DNA from: Pisolithus tinctorius
Taxonomy: Eukaryota > Basidiomycota > Agaricomycetes > Boletales > Pisolithaceae
Length of the DNA stretch: 64,000 bases
NCBI GenBank assembly: GCA_024663395.1
Contig: JANFAH010000011.1
Span: 744,001 to 808,000 of the forward strand
Direction: 5' to 3'
Both the position numbers and the translations under genes were made by a program. The notes beneath the pieces are model-generated. The model made no database searches. It saw only the letters and a list, made by a program, of their open reading frames with translations, and was not told the DNA's origin. Positions 12,139 through 22,783 of the stretch are shown here, piece by piece. Positions within the stretch are counted from its first letter, which is position 1; every line of letters begins with the position of its first letter.

Positions 12139-13995
12139 TCAGAAGGTGACATAACAAGAGCACCAACAACTAGGGTACCATTGGTTGTATACCCAGGAAG
12201 CGAAGGGATACTCAAAGCAGCTAAGCACAAGTATGATAGGGATCCATTCTTCAAACAGATCATAGAGGACCCACAGGCTTTCAAGAACTTCAATATTACA
12301 CCTGACAGATTCATCAGTTTGAAACTCCCAGATCACACTGTCTTCTGCATACCTGATATTGAGGTAGATGGCAAGTGACTTAGGGAGGTCATCATCGACC
12401 ATGCCCACTCCTTGCTCACCCACCTAGGTGCCAGAAAGACGGTGTCATATATTTGTGAATTCCTGTGGTGGGATTCGACGGTGAAAGATATCACCACATA
12501 CTGCACATCATGTCAGACTTGCCAACAGAGCAAACCACTGACCCACAAACCATTCGGACTGCTAAACCCACTCTCTGTACCATCCAGACCTTGGGAATCG
12601 ATTGGAGTAGACTTTGTGGGACCACTCCCAGAGTCCAAAGACTGCAGCGGTGAGTATGACTCGATAACAGTGATTATTGACTTACTAACATCCATGGTGC
12701 ACATTGTACTGAGCCGAACAACCTATACTGCTCATGAAGTAGCAGAATTAATGTTTGCTGAGGTGTATAAACACCACAGCTTACCTCGAGCAATCATTAG
12801 TGACCATGATGTCCTGTTCACTAGCACCTTCTGGAAACACCTAAATGAACTAATTGGGATTAAACAGAAAATGTTGAGTGCATACCATCCAGAAACAGAT
12901 GGCACTACAAAATGTGCCAACTGAACCATTGCCCAGATGCTGAGATGCTGCATTGGGCCAAATCAAAAGGACTGGGTGTCACGACTACCTGCCATCGAGT
13001 TTGCAATCAATAATGCAACATCAGAGTCAACTGGTTATGCACCATTCTTCCTGAACACTGGACAGATGCCTCGACAGATGATCTGGGACTCCCCGATGAG
13101 AGATGAATACCCAAGTGTGAGAGCATTTGCCAATAAAATGAAACTTACTCTGTTGGACACCCATGACACAATCCTAAAGGCATGATTGAAACAAGTGGTT
13201 GGTGCTAATAAAAAGCGCCAAGTGTGCCCATTTGTTATGGGTGACCTCATGTACGTCTCCACCAAGAATATTAGCTTGTCAAGGGGGACATCACAAAAGC
13301 TCATACCAAAATTCATTGGACTGTACCACATTTTGGATGACTTCAGGAATAATTCTTATCATGTTGAATTACCTGATAACCTAAAGCAAAGAGGTATTCA
13401 CGATGTGTTTCATTCATCATTGTTAAGGGTGCACATACCTAACAACAATAGAAAGTTCCCTGGATGGAAAGACAATCAGATTCCAGAACTTGGAGGGACA
13501 AACCAAGAATGGGCTGTTGACCAGATAATTAGCCATCGTGGCAGCCGATCAGATGCGAAGTTTGAAGTGAAATGGACAGCTGGAGATCAAACATGGTTAC
13601 CCTACAATGAGGTCACACACCTGAAAGTGCTTACCAATTATTTCAAGGCCATTGGGGTTGATGGGATTGAAAATTTAAGGGACGAGAGCGATGGGAGCTC
13701 GTCAGATGACAACTCCCAGGTGTTCGTAGGACACTTGACACTGCATATCTGTGGGGCCCATTTAAATTGCTCATGTCCCAACTGGAGGTCCCCATCCACT
13801 TACCTACACCCCACTACAGCTGGATCCTCCCACTCTCAAAATCACCAACCCAAGACCTGTCCTTGTCTGTACCACCCTCATCATACCACTAAACACAACC
13901 GACCTCCTGCATCTTCGAGTCATCCCTATAACCATTCACACCGCCCTTCGGATCACCCTCATCAAGCCCACCTACATTCAGGTTTGCATACATGA
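12139..13995 (+). pseudogene. pol: integrase with chromodomain, inner element
   Basis: The N-terminal zinc-binding domain shows HAHSLLTHLGARKT and CTSCQTCQQSK (HHCC pattern). The catalytic core has VDFVGPLPESKD, then RAIISDHDVLFTSTFW, then the region of the catalytic Glu. The C-terminal part leads into a chromodomain (WAVDQIISHRGSRSDAKFEV, WLPYNEVTHLKVL) at about 13,510-13,650. TGA codons at 12,376-12,378, 12,922-12,924 and 13,183-13,185 break the frame; the last two sit at Arg positions of the family. A low-complexity His/Pro/Ser tail follows. Confidence 0.88.
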
Positions 13996-15144
13996 TCCAA
14001 CTCACAAGTGTTATACACCTCCAGGCCCAGGGGATGCAAGTGCGACTCCCACTGTCATCATTACACCCATAAAACCATCTCCTACCCAGAGAGGGCACAT
14101 AGCCAACCACACCCAGCTCCCTTGATATCTCAACCTGCAAGGCAACCTGTCCTCAGCCCCAAAACTCTAGTGACACTCCAGAGCACCCTGTCCAACATCA
14201 TTAGCAAGCTACAGAGTTTAGCTATCAACCACTCACCTGACATGAGACATCATCAGGCTGCCACTATGTCAAACCCAGCCCAAAGTCATTCCATTGAATG
14301 GACTAGCTTTGATTATTTTGTCATCTGGGTTGACTCCAGCCCTGGGCAGACAGAGGAGTGATTCTTGGTTCACCATAAGCAGATTCAGTCCTTCTTCATG
14401 TACAACAGAGCACTGTGGCAAAACAAGGGAGATCCCCTCGACATCCCTGCTGGATATCATCAGTTCAGGGAAGCTTACCACCATAGAGCCACTACAAGGT
14501 CATGATTCACTTACCTTGAACCTGGCATGGGACATTGCATTGTCATCACGGGCCCAGCCCCAACTAGGGAGGAAGTTCTGGGAGCAGACACTGACCTGCA
14601 TAGCAGGGAAGAGATAGAGGGTGGGCAGGTACTCAACACTGCAGAGACTGAGACATTGAATAGCCTGCTCTGGGACACAGCAGAGAGGGCTAGATGCCAG
14701 CATGATCGCTCCCAGCAAGGTTACCAGGACTGCCAAGATCGTAGAGGAGACAATTGTCGTACAAGGGGGCCCCTGGGTGATTGCCCCAACTCATTGCTGT
14801 TTAGAACACAAGGATCAGAGAGGCCTTGGGCCAGCAGATGTTGTGAGACCTCTCGTGCAAGCAGGTGTCGTGAGGCACCTAAAAACACTACTGATAATTG
14901 TCAGAGTGCCACCATCACCAGTTCCTCAACCTCTACCTTAGACATGGATCCCCCCTTTGACACCCTCACCAATCCTGCTCATATCACAATTAACCATCTA
15001 AACATTGACAGCATCTCCAGTGGCCCAGATGACAAAGGGGAATACAGAGAGGATTACAATGGCATAGCAGATGTGGAGGGTGAGGTTGACAAAATGATGC
15101 CCCAGGACAAGACCACGGGAAGTGCCAGAGATGCAGCTATGTAA
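13996..15144 (+). pseudogene. Extra frame between chromodomain and 3' LTR
   Basis: About 1.2 kb downstream of the chromodomain keeps coding character in shifting frames. It includes VIWVDSSPGQTEE, then GDPLDIPAGYHQF at about 14,430, then an open frame to 15,144. The outer element has the matching segment on the minus strand at 3,190-3,501, so it was present in a common ancestor. I see no transmembrane helix or signal that would make it an envelope protein. It may be a C-terminal extension of Pol or a separate small protein. Confidence 0.5.
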
Positions 15145-15180
15145 GCAAGTTTTACACAAAGAAAGGGTACTTTGTACCCT

Positions 15181-15191
15181 GGAGGGGGGAA
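15181..15191 (+). other. Polypurine tract of inner element
   Basis: GGAGGGGGGAA lies directly against the 3' LTR, the usual position of the plus-strand priming site in LTR retrotransposons. Confidence 0.8.
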
Positions 15192-15480
15192 TGTAAGGAC
15201 TCAGTCCAATGCTGTTGACCAAATGTTCAGATGGTGAATTCTCTATGACAGTCTTACTTATCTTCTCATTTGTTTCTTGATCCTACTTTACCTGTAGCAG
15301 TACTCTGACATATTTTGTGCCTGTTCCCTAGCCTATAAAATGGCCTATGTAGCATACTGTACAGGGACTCTCTTTTCTACCTCAAATCAAACAGACCTTT
15401 CACTCTGGAAATGAGTAGTATTTAAGAAGAATCCTGGTGTGGTGTCGTTGCAAGTCTTATAACTTCACATCACCATTACA
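15192..15480 (+). repeat. 3' LTR of inner Ty3 element
   Basis: 289 bp, same length as the 5' LTR and about 94 percent identical by eye. Nearly all differences are transitions, several at CpG/TpG/CpA sites. A TATA box is at 15,334-15,340. Confidence 0.92.
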
Positions 15481-15485
15481 ATCCC
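15481..15485. repeat. Target-site duplication, right copy
   Basis: ATCCC directly follows the 3' LTR and equals the bases before the 5' LTR (4,818-4,822). Confidence 0.9.
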
Positions 15486-16542
15486 ATATCATTTGTCAAG
15501 ACATCCTTCCAGTGTTCAGAAAGAAAGGCATGTATCCTGTCAACTCCGATGTCATGTTGTTTATAGCAAATTTGATGGCAAGTATTTGAGATACCCAGTC
15601 CTCCTGGTTTGGACCAATACAACATCTCAACATTTGAGCAATAGTTTGGTTGGCACATTCAGTGGCACCATCTGTCTCTGGGTGGTATGCACTGGACATC
15701 TTTTGCCTTATCCCAATTAGGTCATTAAGATGCTTCCAGAAAATGCTTGTGAATAGGATGTCTCAATTGCTAACTATTGCCTGAGGTAAGCCATGGTGCT
15801 TGTATACCTCAGTGAACATCAACTCTGCCACTCCACAAGCAGTGTAGGTGGTTCTACTTGGCACTATGTGTACCATGGACATTAATAAGTCTATGATCAT
15901 GGTGATGGAGTCATATTCTCTGTTATGGTCCTTGGATTCAGGGAGTGGTCCCACAAAATCAACCCCAATCACTTCCCAAGGTCTTGAAGGTATGGACAAT
16001 GGGTTCAGCAGCCCAAATGGTTTGTGAGTAGGGGGCTTACTTTGTTGGCAAGTTTGACAAGATGTACAAAATGTGGTGACATCTTTCACCATAGAGTCCC
16101 ACCATAGGAACTCATGTATGTACAATACTGTTTTCCTAGTGCCTGGATGGGTGAGTATCAAGTGAGCTTGGTCAATAATAGCTTCTCTAATTCATTTCCT
16201 GTCCACCTCTATGTCTGGGGCACAGAAAATGGTATGGTCAGTGAGTTTCAAGTGAACATAACCATCCAATGTGACTTCAAAGTTCTTGAACACCTGTGGC
16301 TCATCCATGATTTGCTTAAAGAAGGGGTCTCTATCATACTTATGTTGTGCCACTGTGAGCACACCTTCATTGCCCAGGTATACAACCAATGGGGCCTTGA
16401 TTCCTGTAGCCAAAGTGTCATTCATATGTGATGTGTGTTGTTCCATACTCAGCAGTGAACACATGTCCTGTAACATGTTTGCAATGCATGCATCATGTGT
16501 ATCCATACTAGGGGGATGCTCACTGTCCTTTCCCCCCTTCAT
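15486..16542 (-). pseudogene. Integrase, outer Ty3 element (first part)
   Basis: Minus-strand frames at 16,542-16,192, 16,161-15,763 and 15,699-15,496 give, in order, the linker (PLVVYLGNEGVLTVAQHKYD), the zinc-binding domain (CTSCQTCQQSKPPTHKPF), the catalytic core (VDFVGPLPESKDHN) and the post-core segment (SSAYHPETDGATECANQTIA). They match the inner element's integrase closely but keep some codons that became TGA in the inner copy. The frame is cut at 15,485 by the nested element. Confidence 0.8.
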
Positions 16543-17150
16543 TCATTCACCTGGTCCCAGAAGAACAAATCAATCCTTCATTCTCCTAGTGAACTCCATG
16601 CCCATCTCAGGACAGCCAGTTTCTGCTGGGGGTGTAGGAGATCATTGCCATCATGAAGTTATTTTCACAGTGATGGGTCAGGCAGGTGAGTTATTAGAGG
16701 TTCCACTGTCCCCATTCCCACTGCTCCCTTTGATGTGTAGGTCTGGGTCCCCTGTTAAGGCAGGGCTCTCCCTACCACCCCCTTGTGCTGGCAGCGCTTT
16801 TGGCAGTTTTACAATCAATTTCACTCAATGTACTGGTGGGTTGCATACACCTGACACATTTGTAGGTGTGGGTCATGGGGTAGCATCCATTTGTTCACCC
16901 ATTCTCTGATCATGGGATCTGGTCGTCATCACCAATGCCTTGATCCCTACATACACAGGTGTGCTGATAATCTGCTGTTCCTTTCCCTGTTATACTGACC
17001 CTTCAATGTCCAGGTCATGGTGTAAGTATTCACTCAGTGCTCTGATCATGCCAGGCACATCAAACTCATACATTCTGGATAGTGTGTCAGGGAGCACATT
17101 TTCAACCCCTGGTATGTATTTGATTTCGAAATCAAACTCAGCCAGCTTCT

Positions 17151-17770
17151 CTAACCAATGTGCTTGCATCCCAACAGGTCCTTTTGGTCCAGTAGGTGTG
17201 TCAAGCTTTTGTGGTCAGTTACCCATGTGAAGTGGGCACCCTGTAGGATATTGTGATGCCTTAGTATTGTTTCAACTCCCATGAGGAGCTCTTGTTTGTG
17301 CACAGGGTAGTTTCTCTGAGCTGATGACATCTTTGCAGAGTAGAATGCAGCAACCTTTGCCATCTTCCAATCCTTCCCCTGTGTGATCATGCCCCCAATA
17401 CTGTTGCTGCAAGCATCAGTCATCACCCAGATGGGTTCACAGTCCAGGCTGTAATTCAGCAGCACACAGCAATGTTGCACACAAGCAGTGACATAGGACT
17501 TCACTGTCTCAAATGTGTGCTGTTCTGTGTATGTCCACCAGAAAGGTCAGGTCTCAGCACTTGCCTCAGCAAGTACCCCCAAAGGTATGTGCACCTTGTA
17601 CATGTTGTCAGCAAGATAGCCTACTGACCCAATGAACTCCTTGCATAAGGTGCAATTCATGGGTACTTTCCAATTCAGTATTCAGTCAACCTTCTCTGGG
17701 TCCATTTTTACCCAATCATTAGTGATGACATGTTACTACACTTCTTTCTCCAGCAAGAACCTCCCCTTTG
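17151..17770 (-). pseudogene. Reverse transcriptase end and RNase H, outer Ty3 element
   Basis: The minus-strand segment 17,770-17,505 encodes the end of the reverse transcriptase (FIGSVGYLADN region), followed by RNase H (VMTDACSNSIGGMITQG, FTWVTDHKSLTHLLDQ). The fingers and palm with the YLDD motif are absent: the sequence to the right of 17,770 is unrelated. This deletion alone makes the element non-autonomous. Confidence 0.75.
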
Positions 17771-18560
17771 GGTTGAGCACAATACTTGCCCACTACTGAT
17801 AATTACTAATTCTAGGTACCATCAATTACCTATTCCTACAGTGCATTCTTCCAAGGGGTGTCTGAGCCAGGTTCCCAACAATTGGTATCCCCAGAACAGT
17901 CTATGATCATACACATACAGTGGCTCACAAAATTGTCCCAATGTTTGCATGTTTTTCATTAATCATGGTGTAGTGAGTGAACTATCATTATTGGGTCCAA
18001 GGTGTTGGTGGATGGATCAAAGCAGCTGGTCATGGCTCTCTGATGAGCCATATTACATAATATTTGGATAGAAACTGATGACAGAATACCCAAATGAAAA
18101 TGAGAGCTCATTGGGACAATTATGTAACTTTGTGATATGCTGGGGATGTAGTCCTTGGGAACACATATAAAATGTGGTGAGATGCTCACCAATGCTTACA
18201 TAATGTATCATATGGTCTACTGAATGATTTGTCAACAAACAAACAATGCCAAACAGTGATTTTGCACCACTAAGCCTCCTTGTTGTAACACAAGTCAAGA
18301 AATCACCATTCTGGCTCATCAGGGACATTCTCTCAGGGCAACCTCAGCAAATTCTGGTGTACACCATAGTATAATCAATAGAATATGCTATCAGTACCAT
18401 TGGTCACTTCAGAAACCTGCTGGCAGTTATCTCCTGCACTGTTTTCCCACCAATGCCAAACATGTCCTGGAACTAATCAGTACTGTGAGAGTGGAGAATG
18501 ATGTGGAGGCCCAATCTGGCATTCATCCTATCATAAACAAACAAATCACCCACTAACTAC
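17771..18560. other. Unassigned CpG-poor segment inside the outer element
   Basis: This stretch replaces protease and most of reverse transcriptase. It contains no retroviral motif. CAGTGGCTCACAAAATT at about 17,918 resembles the terminal repeat of some Tc1/mariner-type elements, but a matching inverted end was not found. Minus-strand open frames at 18,053-18,328 are short and unrecognised. It may be remnants of another transposon that took part in the rearrangement. Confidence 0.35.
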
Positions 18561-18925
18561 TACATCACAGCTGAAGAAAAGCCTGCCTGAAGGCTCAGGT
18601 GAAGCACAAACCTCCTGGGCACTCCCAGTATCATGGGAGGGTTGGCCAGACTGTACTCTGAGCTGAACTGGGGATCACTGGGAAGGAATGAGCAGGAGAG
18701 AATCCAAAGGAGGTTGCTATCAACAATGAGGGATAACCCTGAAACTACTACATCTGAAGGCAAAGAGCCCACTAACCAGAGAGATCTCAAAGGGAAAGGA
18801 CCTGACCCTAGAAATTGGGGGAACTTAAACCTCAGTGACAGCAAAATAGATACAAATGCACAATGCATGGCCCTCACATTGTGGAATGCTTTGAACAAGC
18901 TAGTGAATGAGAGTGACCCCAACTA
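18560..18925 (+). repeat. Inverted gag fragment (plus-strand copy)
   Basis: From about 18,685 to 18,925 this plus-strand segment repeats, in inverted orientation, the gag part at about 20,130-20,370. The two copies appear to differ at one base over more than 200 bp (CACATTG here, CACGTTG read from the other). The upstream part (18,560-18,685) corresponds to the gag segment before it in the inner element. The join at 18,925/18,926 fuses the inverted piece to the minus-strand gag core. Confidence 0.75.
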
Positions 18926-21000
18926 CAAACATAGTCCCCAGTTATTGATTGCATGATCTTGAGTATCTCCACAGAGGCTATGACCTTTTTTAGTGTTGAG
19001 ATTTATGGGTTCAACTTTTCTTTCCATAGGTTGCACTGTAGTTCTTGGCAGAGCCCTGACCAGAACTTATGTACTTTGGTGCATTTATTTGTTTCTCTGA
19101 TCATGTTCCAGATCTCATTTAGCTCATAAAGATAGTTTTTAACAGTCTTTGAGCTTTGATAGCAAGATTGAAGTTTTTCTTGCTGATGCATTTGGAAATT
19201 GATGGGGAAACAGTAGTTGAATAACTCAGTGAAGAAATCAGAAAGTCTCCATTTGTAAGGGTCCCTGGATACCTCACATACATAGAACTCATGTGCTTTC
19301 CCCATCAGGTAATGCAACAGTATGAACATGTGCTTCTTTGTCTCAATGTGCCCATCCTCAATGTACACTGTTCCCTCTGTGATGAAGCAATGAAATGCAT
19401 GAGGGTTATCAGACCCATCATACTTGTTAGGTAGGATGGGTTTCAAAGTGGTCTTATGGTGGGATCTAGATCTCCCTTTTGACTTATGTGCTCAGTGACT
19501 ATGGCTCTTCAACCATTTGGACCTTCCCTGTCACTGATGCCCTTGTGACCTGTTGGAACTCAATGAGGATTTGCTGGAGCTTGATGAGCTGCCAGAGGTG
19601 CTTGACATATCATCTGATTCTGAAGCCAATCCATCATCACTTGAGGTACTGTGTTTTGAACTTGAAGAGGTGGATGGATCTGAGCTCAAGTCATCCTCCA
19701 GGGAGCTACTCTTGGAGTCATCACTCAAGCTAGAGCTGGACTCACTACTATCTGCCAACTTGTGTTGATGTGTTGATTTTCATTTCCTTTTGGTTTTACT
19801 GGTGTATTTCTCACCCTTTTCAAGACATTTAAAAGCAAGCCCAATATAGCTCTCAGGGTTTATCTGTTTTACAGGTTCCATGGCCCTTGGTGTCTTTTTG
19901 TGTTCACACCTCTTATGGTCCTGGTGGACAACTTTATCCACCATTTCCTTTACAGGATTGGGAGGAACCTTCAAAGGTACAGTCTTCTTAGTGTTCACCC
20001 TTCTCTTTGATTTTTCTTTCTTAGGGAGCCATTCAGTACAATCGTCACCCCCATTAGGCTTCTTCTGGGGGACATCCCCATTGGCCAATGTGATATCCTC
20101 CTGGTTACCCCTCCTCACTGGTTCTGTTAGGTTGGGGTCACTCTCATTCACTAGCTTGTTCAAAGCATTCCACAACGTGAGGGCCATGCATTGTGCATTT
20201 GTATCTATTTTGCTGTCACTGAGGTTTAAGTTCCCCCAATTTCTAGGGTCAGGTCCTTTCCCTTTGAGATCTCTCTGGTTAGTGGGCTCTTTGCCTTCAG
20301 ATGTAGTAGTTTCAGGGTTATCCCTCATTGTTGATAGCAACCTCCTTTGGATTCTCTCCTGCTTATCTGGGGTTAGTCATCTTTTGGCTTTTTGGATTAC
20401 ATCTCTTTGATCAGATCTCAGCATACTATGAGTGCATCACTTGCATGACCTCTTGCACTTCACTTCTGTCCAATCACCATACTCAACATCTATTCTGCTC
20501 ACAGGGAAGATGGAGTCACATCAGACCCTATCAGGTAGGTTCTCATTTTCTTTGTGAGTCAGTACCCAGACTCTAACAGCACAAGCCTTTGCAGCTTCCA
20601 GGACTTCAATGCCACCAGGATTCATCAGCAAGGCAGCCCTTGAGCTGGGACACTCTGGCAAGGTAGCTCTCAAGCTGAGATAATTTGGTGAGTTCACTCT
20701 CAAGCCAGGGTCTATTGGCAAGCTTACTCTCAAGCCAGGGATGGTAGTGGCAGCTCCTTTGGGCACCAGGCTTGGGTCCCTTGAGCCAGTCCTTACCACA
20801 TCACTATAACTCCAGATGTTATCAGTGACAGGCCTGGCCTTTTGATTGGGGTGGAGTATTGACTTCCTATTGGAGTCAGATTTGGGAGCAGAGACTTATC
20901 AGCAATGTCAGCACAAGGCTGAGTCATCAACAGGCTAGGAGGTAAAGATGATGCTTGAGCCTTTGTAGCTCAGCAGGCAGTTGCACAGGTATTAACCATT
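18926..21000 (-). pseudogene. gag, outer Ty3 element
   Basis: The minus-strand start codon is at 20,999 (MVNTCAT, like the inner gag). An N-terminal region at 20,799-20,521 has a tandem GLR repeat. The segment 20,340-19,780 contains RNWGNLNLSDSKIDTN and MEPVKQINPESYIGLAFKCL. A Ser/Asp-rich stretch lies at 19,758-19,531, and the capsid-like core at 19,446-19,003 (PILPNKYDGSDNPHAFHCF, GKAHEFYVCEVSRDPYKWRL) is free of stops. The zinc knuckle is missing because the sequence breaks at 18,925. Confidence 0.75.
20600..20760 (-). repeat. Tandem ~30-bp repeat in gag N-terminus
   Basis: On the minus strand about four imperfect 10-residue units occur in a row: IPGLRVSLPID, PGLRVNSPNY, LSLRATLPEC, PSSRAALLMN. 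The inner element has only one unit at the same place (IPGLRTSLLVYP). The array is an expansion specific to the outer copy. Confidence 0.6.
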
Positions 21001-21132
21001 TCTTTTGTTTTATCAAGTATATGATACTTACTCTTGTTGTCACAGTGGATCAGTTCTGCAAATGGTCAAGAAGGTATCTGGTGTGTTCATTATTGAATTT
21101 GAGGTAAGACCTTGTTTTGCAGGAAAAAAATA

Positions 21133-21418
21133 TGTAACACTGATAAGAAGTGTAGTACTTTTAACAGCAGTACAACAAGAAGGATTCTTTGCTCTACTCA
21201 GGTTTCCAGACAATAGTGTCTTATTTCAAGGTAGAAAAGAAGTCCCTGTACAGTATGCTACAAGGCCTATTTTATAGGGTAGAGGTTAGGCACAAAATAT
21301 GTCAGAGTATCAGTATGGGTTAAGTAGGATCAAACAAACAAATGAGAAACCAATAGATCTGTCATAAAGACAGCAACATCTAACCATACAGTTGACAGCA
21401 TTGGACCAAATCCTTACA
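21133..21418 (-). repeat. 5' LTR of outer Ty3 element
   Basis: Read on the minus strand it begins TGTAAGGATTTGGTCC and ends TCAGTGTTACA, with the internal landmarks of the inner LTRs in the same order (TTGATCCTACTT, ACATATTTTGTGCCT, CCTATAAAATAGGCC). It is 286 bp and clearly related to, but more diverged from, the inner LTRs than those are from each other. The gag start codon lies about 134 bp inside it, as in the inner element. Confidence 0.8.
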
Positions 21419-22316
21419 AGCATCAACACACATCACATGCCACAGCTCACTACTGAGAGCCACAGCATGAAATTCCACAATAGCCCTTTGATTGTTCACT
21501 GTAAAAAATGGGTATTGTTCCACAAGCTCATGAAGCAAGCCCCTCCAACATACCAACAACAACCCTGTCAGATACAATGAACCCACACTCAAGTCATTAT
21601 GCACAGCAATGTGTTCAAATGCAAACTCACAAGGTAAAGTCTCATAGCTAATTGCTCTACTGTCACTGACCCCAGCAACATCAACACACAAGTGGCAAAT
21701 GCCACTGTCCATGTTATTAGCACTCTCTCAACTATGTGCTTCCAAAAAATGTGCATGACAGTGCATTGAGGAAGAAGTGCAAAACCCCAACCAACCAAAC
21801 CAACCCCAAAGAAAAACCCATGCACATGACTGGAGTCAGCAGCCCAGTATGATCTGCAGTCACAAAGAATTTACAAACCTGGGCCCAACAGCATCCAGGA
21901 ATAACAAAAAAGGTAGGTATGTGTAATAAGAACAATGTGCAGTGGATAGCATGGATAGTAGAATAATGCAAATAAGTCAAAAAAGTCATTTAAGCAACAA
22001 GGCAATAAAAGCCCAGATGGGCAAAGGATCTACCTAAATAAGTCCCAGTACTATCCATGCTTATTTGACAATCAGTGCTAAAATAAGTACAGATAGTACT
22101 TTGTTAATTTCCTAATGAATACCTTATCAGACATGCTACATGATGTAAGTGTACACATCTTCAGGGGGTCACCATACTCACCTCAGCATCATAGACACAA
22201 CAACTGAGGTGTAAACTAAAAGTAAATAACTCTATAAGTACAGGCATGTCAAGCACATGACAGTTGACTCCAACAGGGATCACCTGGCTGAATGAGCCAT
22301 ACCAACTTGCCCAGAC
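21419..22316. repeat. CpG-poor flank of the transposon block
   Basis: This is A/T- and TG/CA-rich DNA with no recognisable coding region. It contains a perfect 13-bp inverted repeat (21,948-21,960 and 22,049-22,061). CpG depletion ends abruptly at about 22,317. Confidence 0.5.
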
Positions 22317-22783
22317 ATGGTTGGTGCTGAGCGTCGGATTTTCGCGCTGGGTGGTTGTTCTGACATCGACATCAACTTACCATCCCTTCACACAACATTC
22401 TCAGCGATACAAATATCTTCTCGACACCCAAAGACGCGTCTAACAAGCCAAAGATGGGTGTTGCTGGACCCGCAGTTGCACTTAAGGCAGTTCCAGTGGA
22501 CGAAGACTGGGAGAGCTGGGAGTAAGACTGAAATTCACCCATATTCACTGGGGGTCTTGGTGAATTTGGCCAATTTCACCTGTTAATTAGCGTAGATTAG
22601 CAGTACAGTTGATTCACGCTATTTCACCCTGGTGGATTTAAGGCTACGAGTGGTGGGGGGATGAATTAGCTGGGTGGATCTGGACAAATTCCAAATTCCC
22701 GGTGCACTAGAAGAAAAGCATAGAAGTCGCAGAAGAAAAAGAGCTGATCTTTGACGTCGAGGTCGTTGTCGATGACAAGATCC
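22317..22783. other. Gene-border segment, no gene seen
   Basis: CpG-normal DNA between the transposon block and the protease stop codon. It should hold the 3' untranslated region of the protease gene; no open frame here is convincing. Confidence 0.5.

Larger units (their letters stand above)
4823..15480 (+). mobile_element. Inner Ty3/gypsy chromovirus, full length but inactivated
   Basis: A 10.66-kb element bounded by two 289-bp LTRs and ATCCC target duplications. Order on the plus strand is LTR, gag with a zinc knuckle, aspartic protease, reverse transcriptase, RNase H, integrase with zinc-binding domain, chromodomain, an extra downstream frame, polypurine tract, LTR. In-frame TGA codons interrupt pol repeatedly and the reverse transcriptase carries a ~650-bp insertion, so it cannot be autonomous. 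The LTRs differ at about 18 positions by eye, nearly all transitions, so it is not a very recent arrival unless repeat-directed mutation sped up the decay. Confidence 0.92.
3190..21418 (-). mobile_element. Outer Ty3/gypsy chromovirus, minus strand, split by a nested insertion
   Basis: Reading on the minus strand from 21,418 there is an LTR (21,133-21,418), gag (20,999 down to about 18,926), the end of reverse transcriptase and RNase H (about 17,770-17,151), integrase (16,542-15,486), then after the inner element the integrase tail and chromodomain (4,817-3,828) and a further conserved frame (to about 3,190). The inner element interrupts the integrase between an FFLNTGR motif and the RVFANKMK segment. 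The 3' LTR is not found on the left, so that end is truncated or too decayed to see. Protease and most of reverse transcriptase are missing between 17,770 and 18,926. The element is defective. Confidence 0.8.

Noticed and set aside
13996..15144. Envelope gene of an errantivirus-like element
   Set aside because: No signal peptide, transmembrane helix or fusion-peptide-like segment is visible, so only an unnamed extra frame is claimed.
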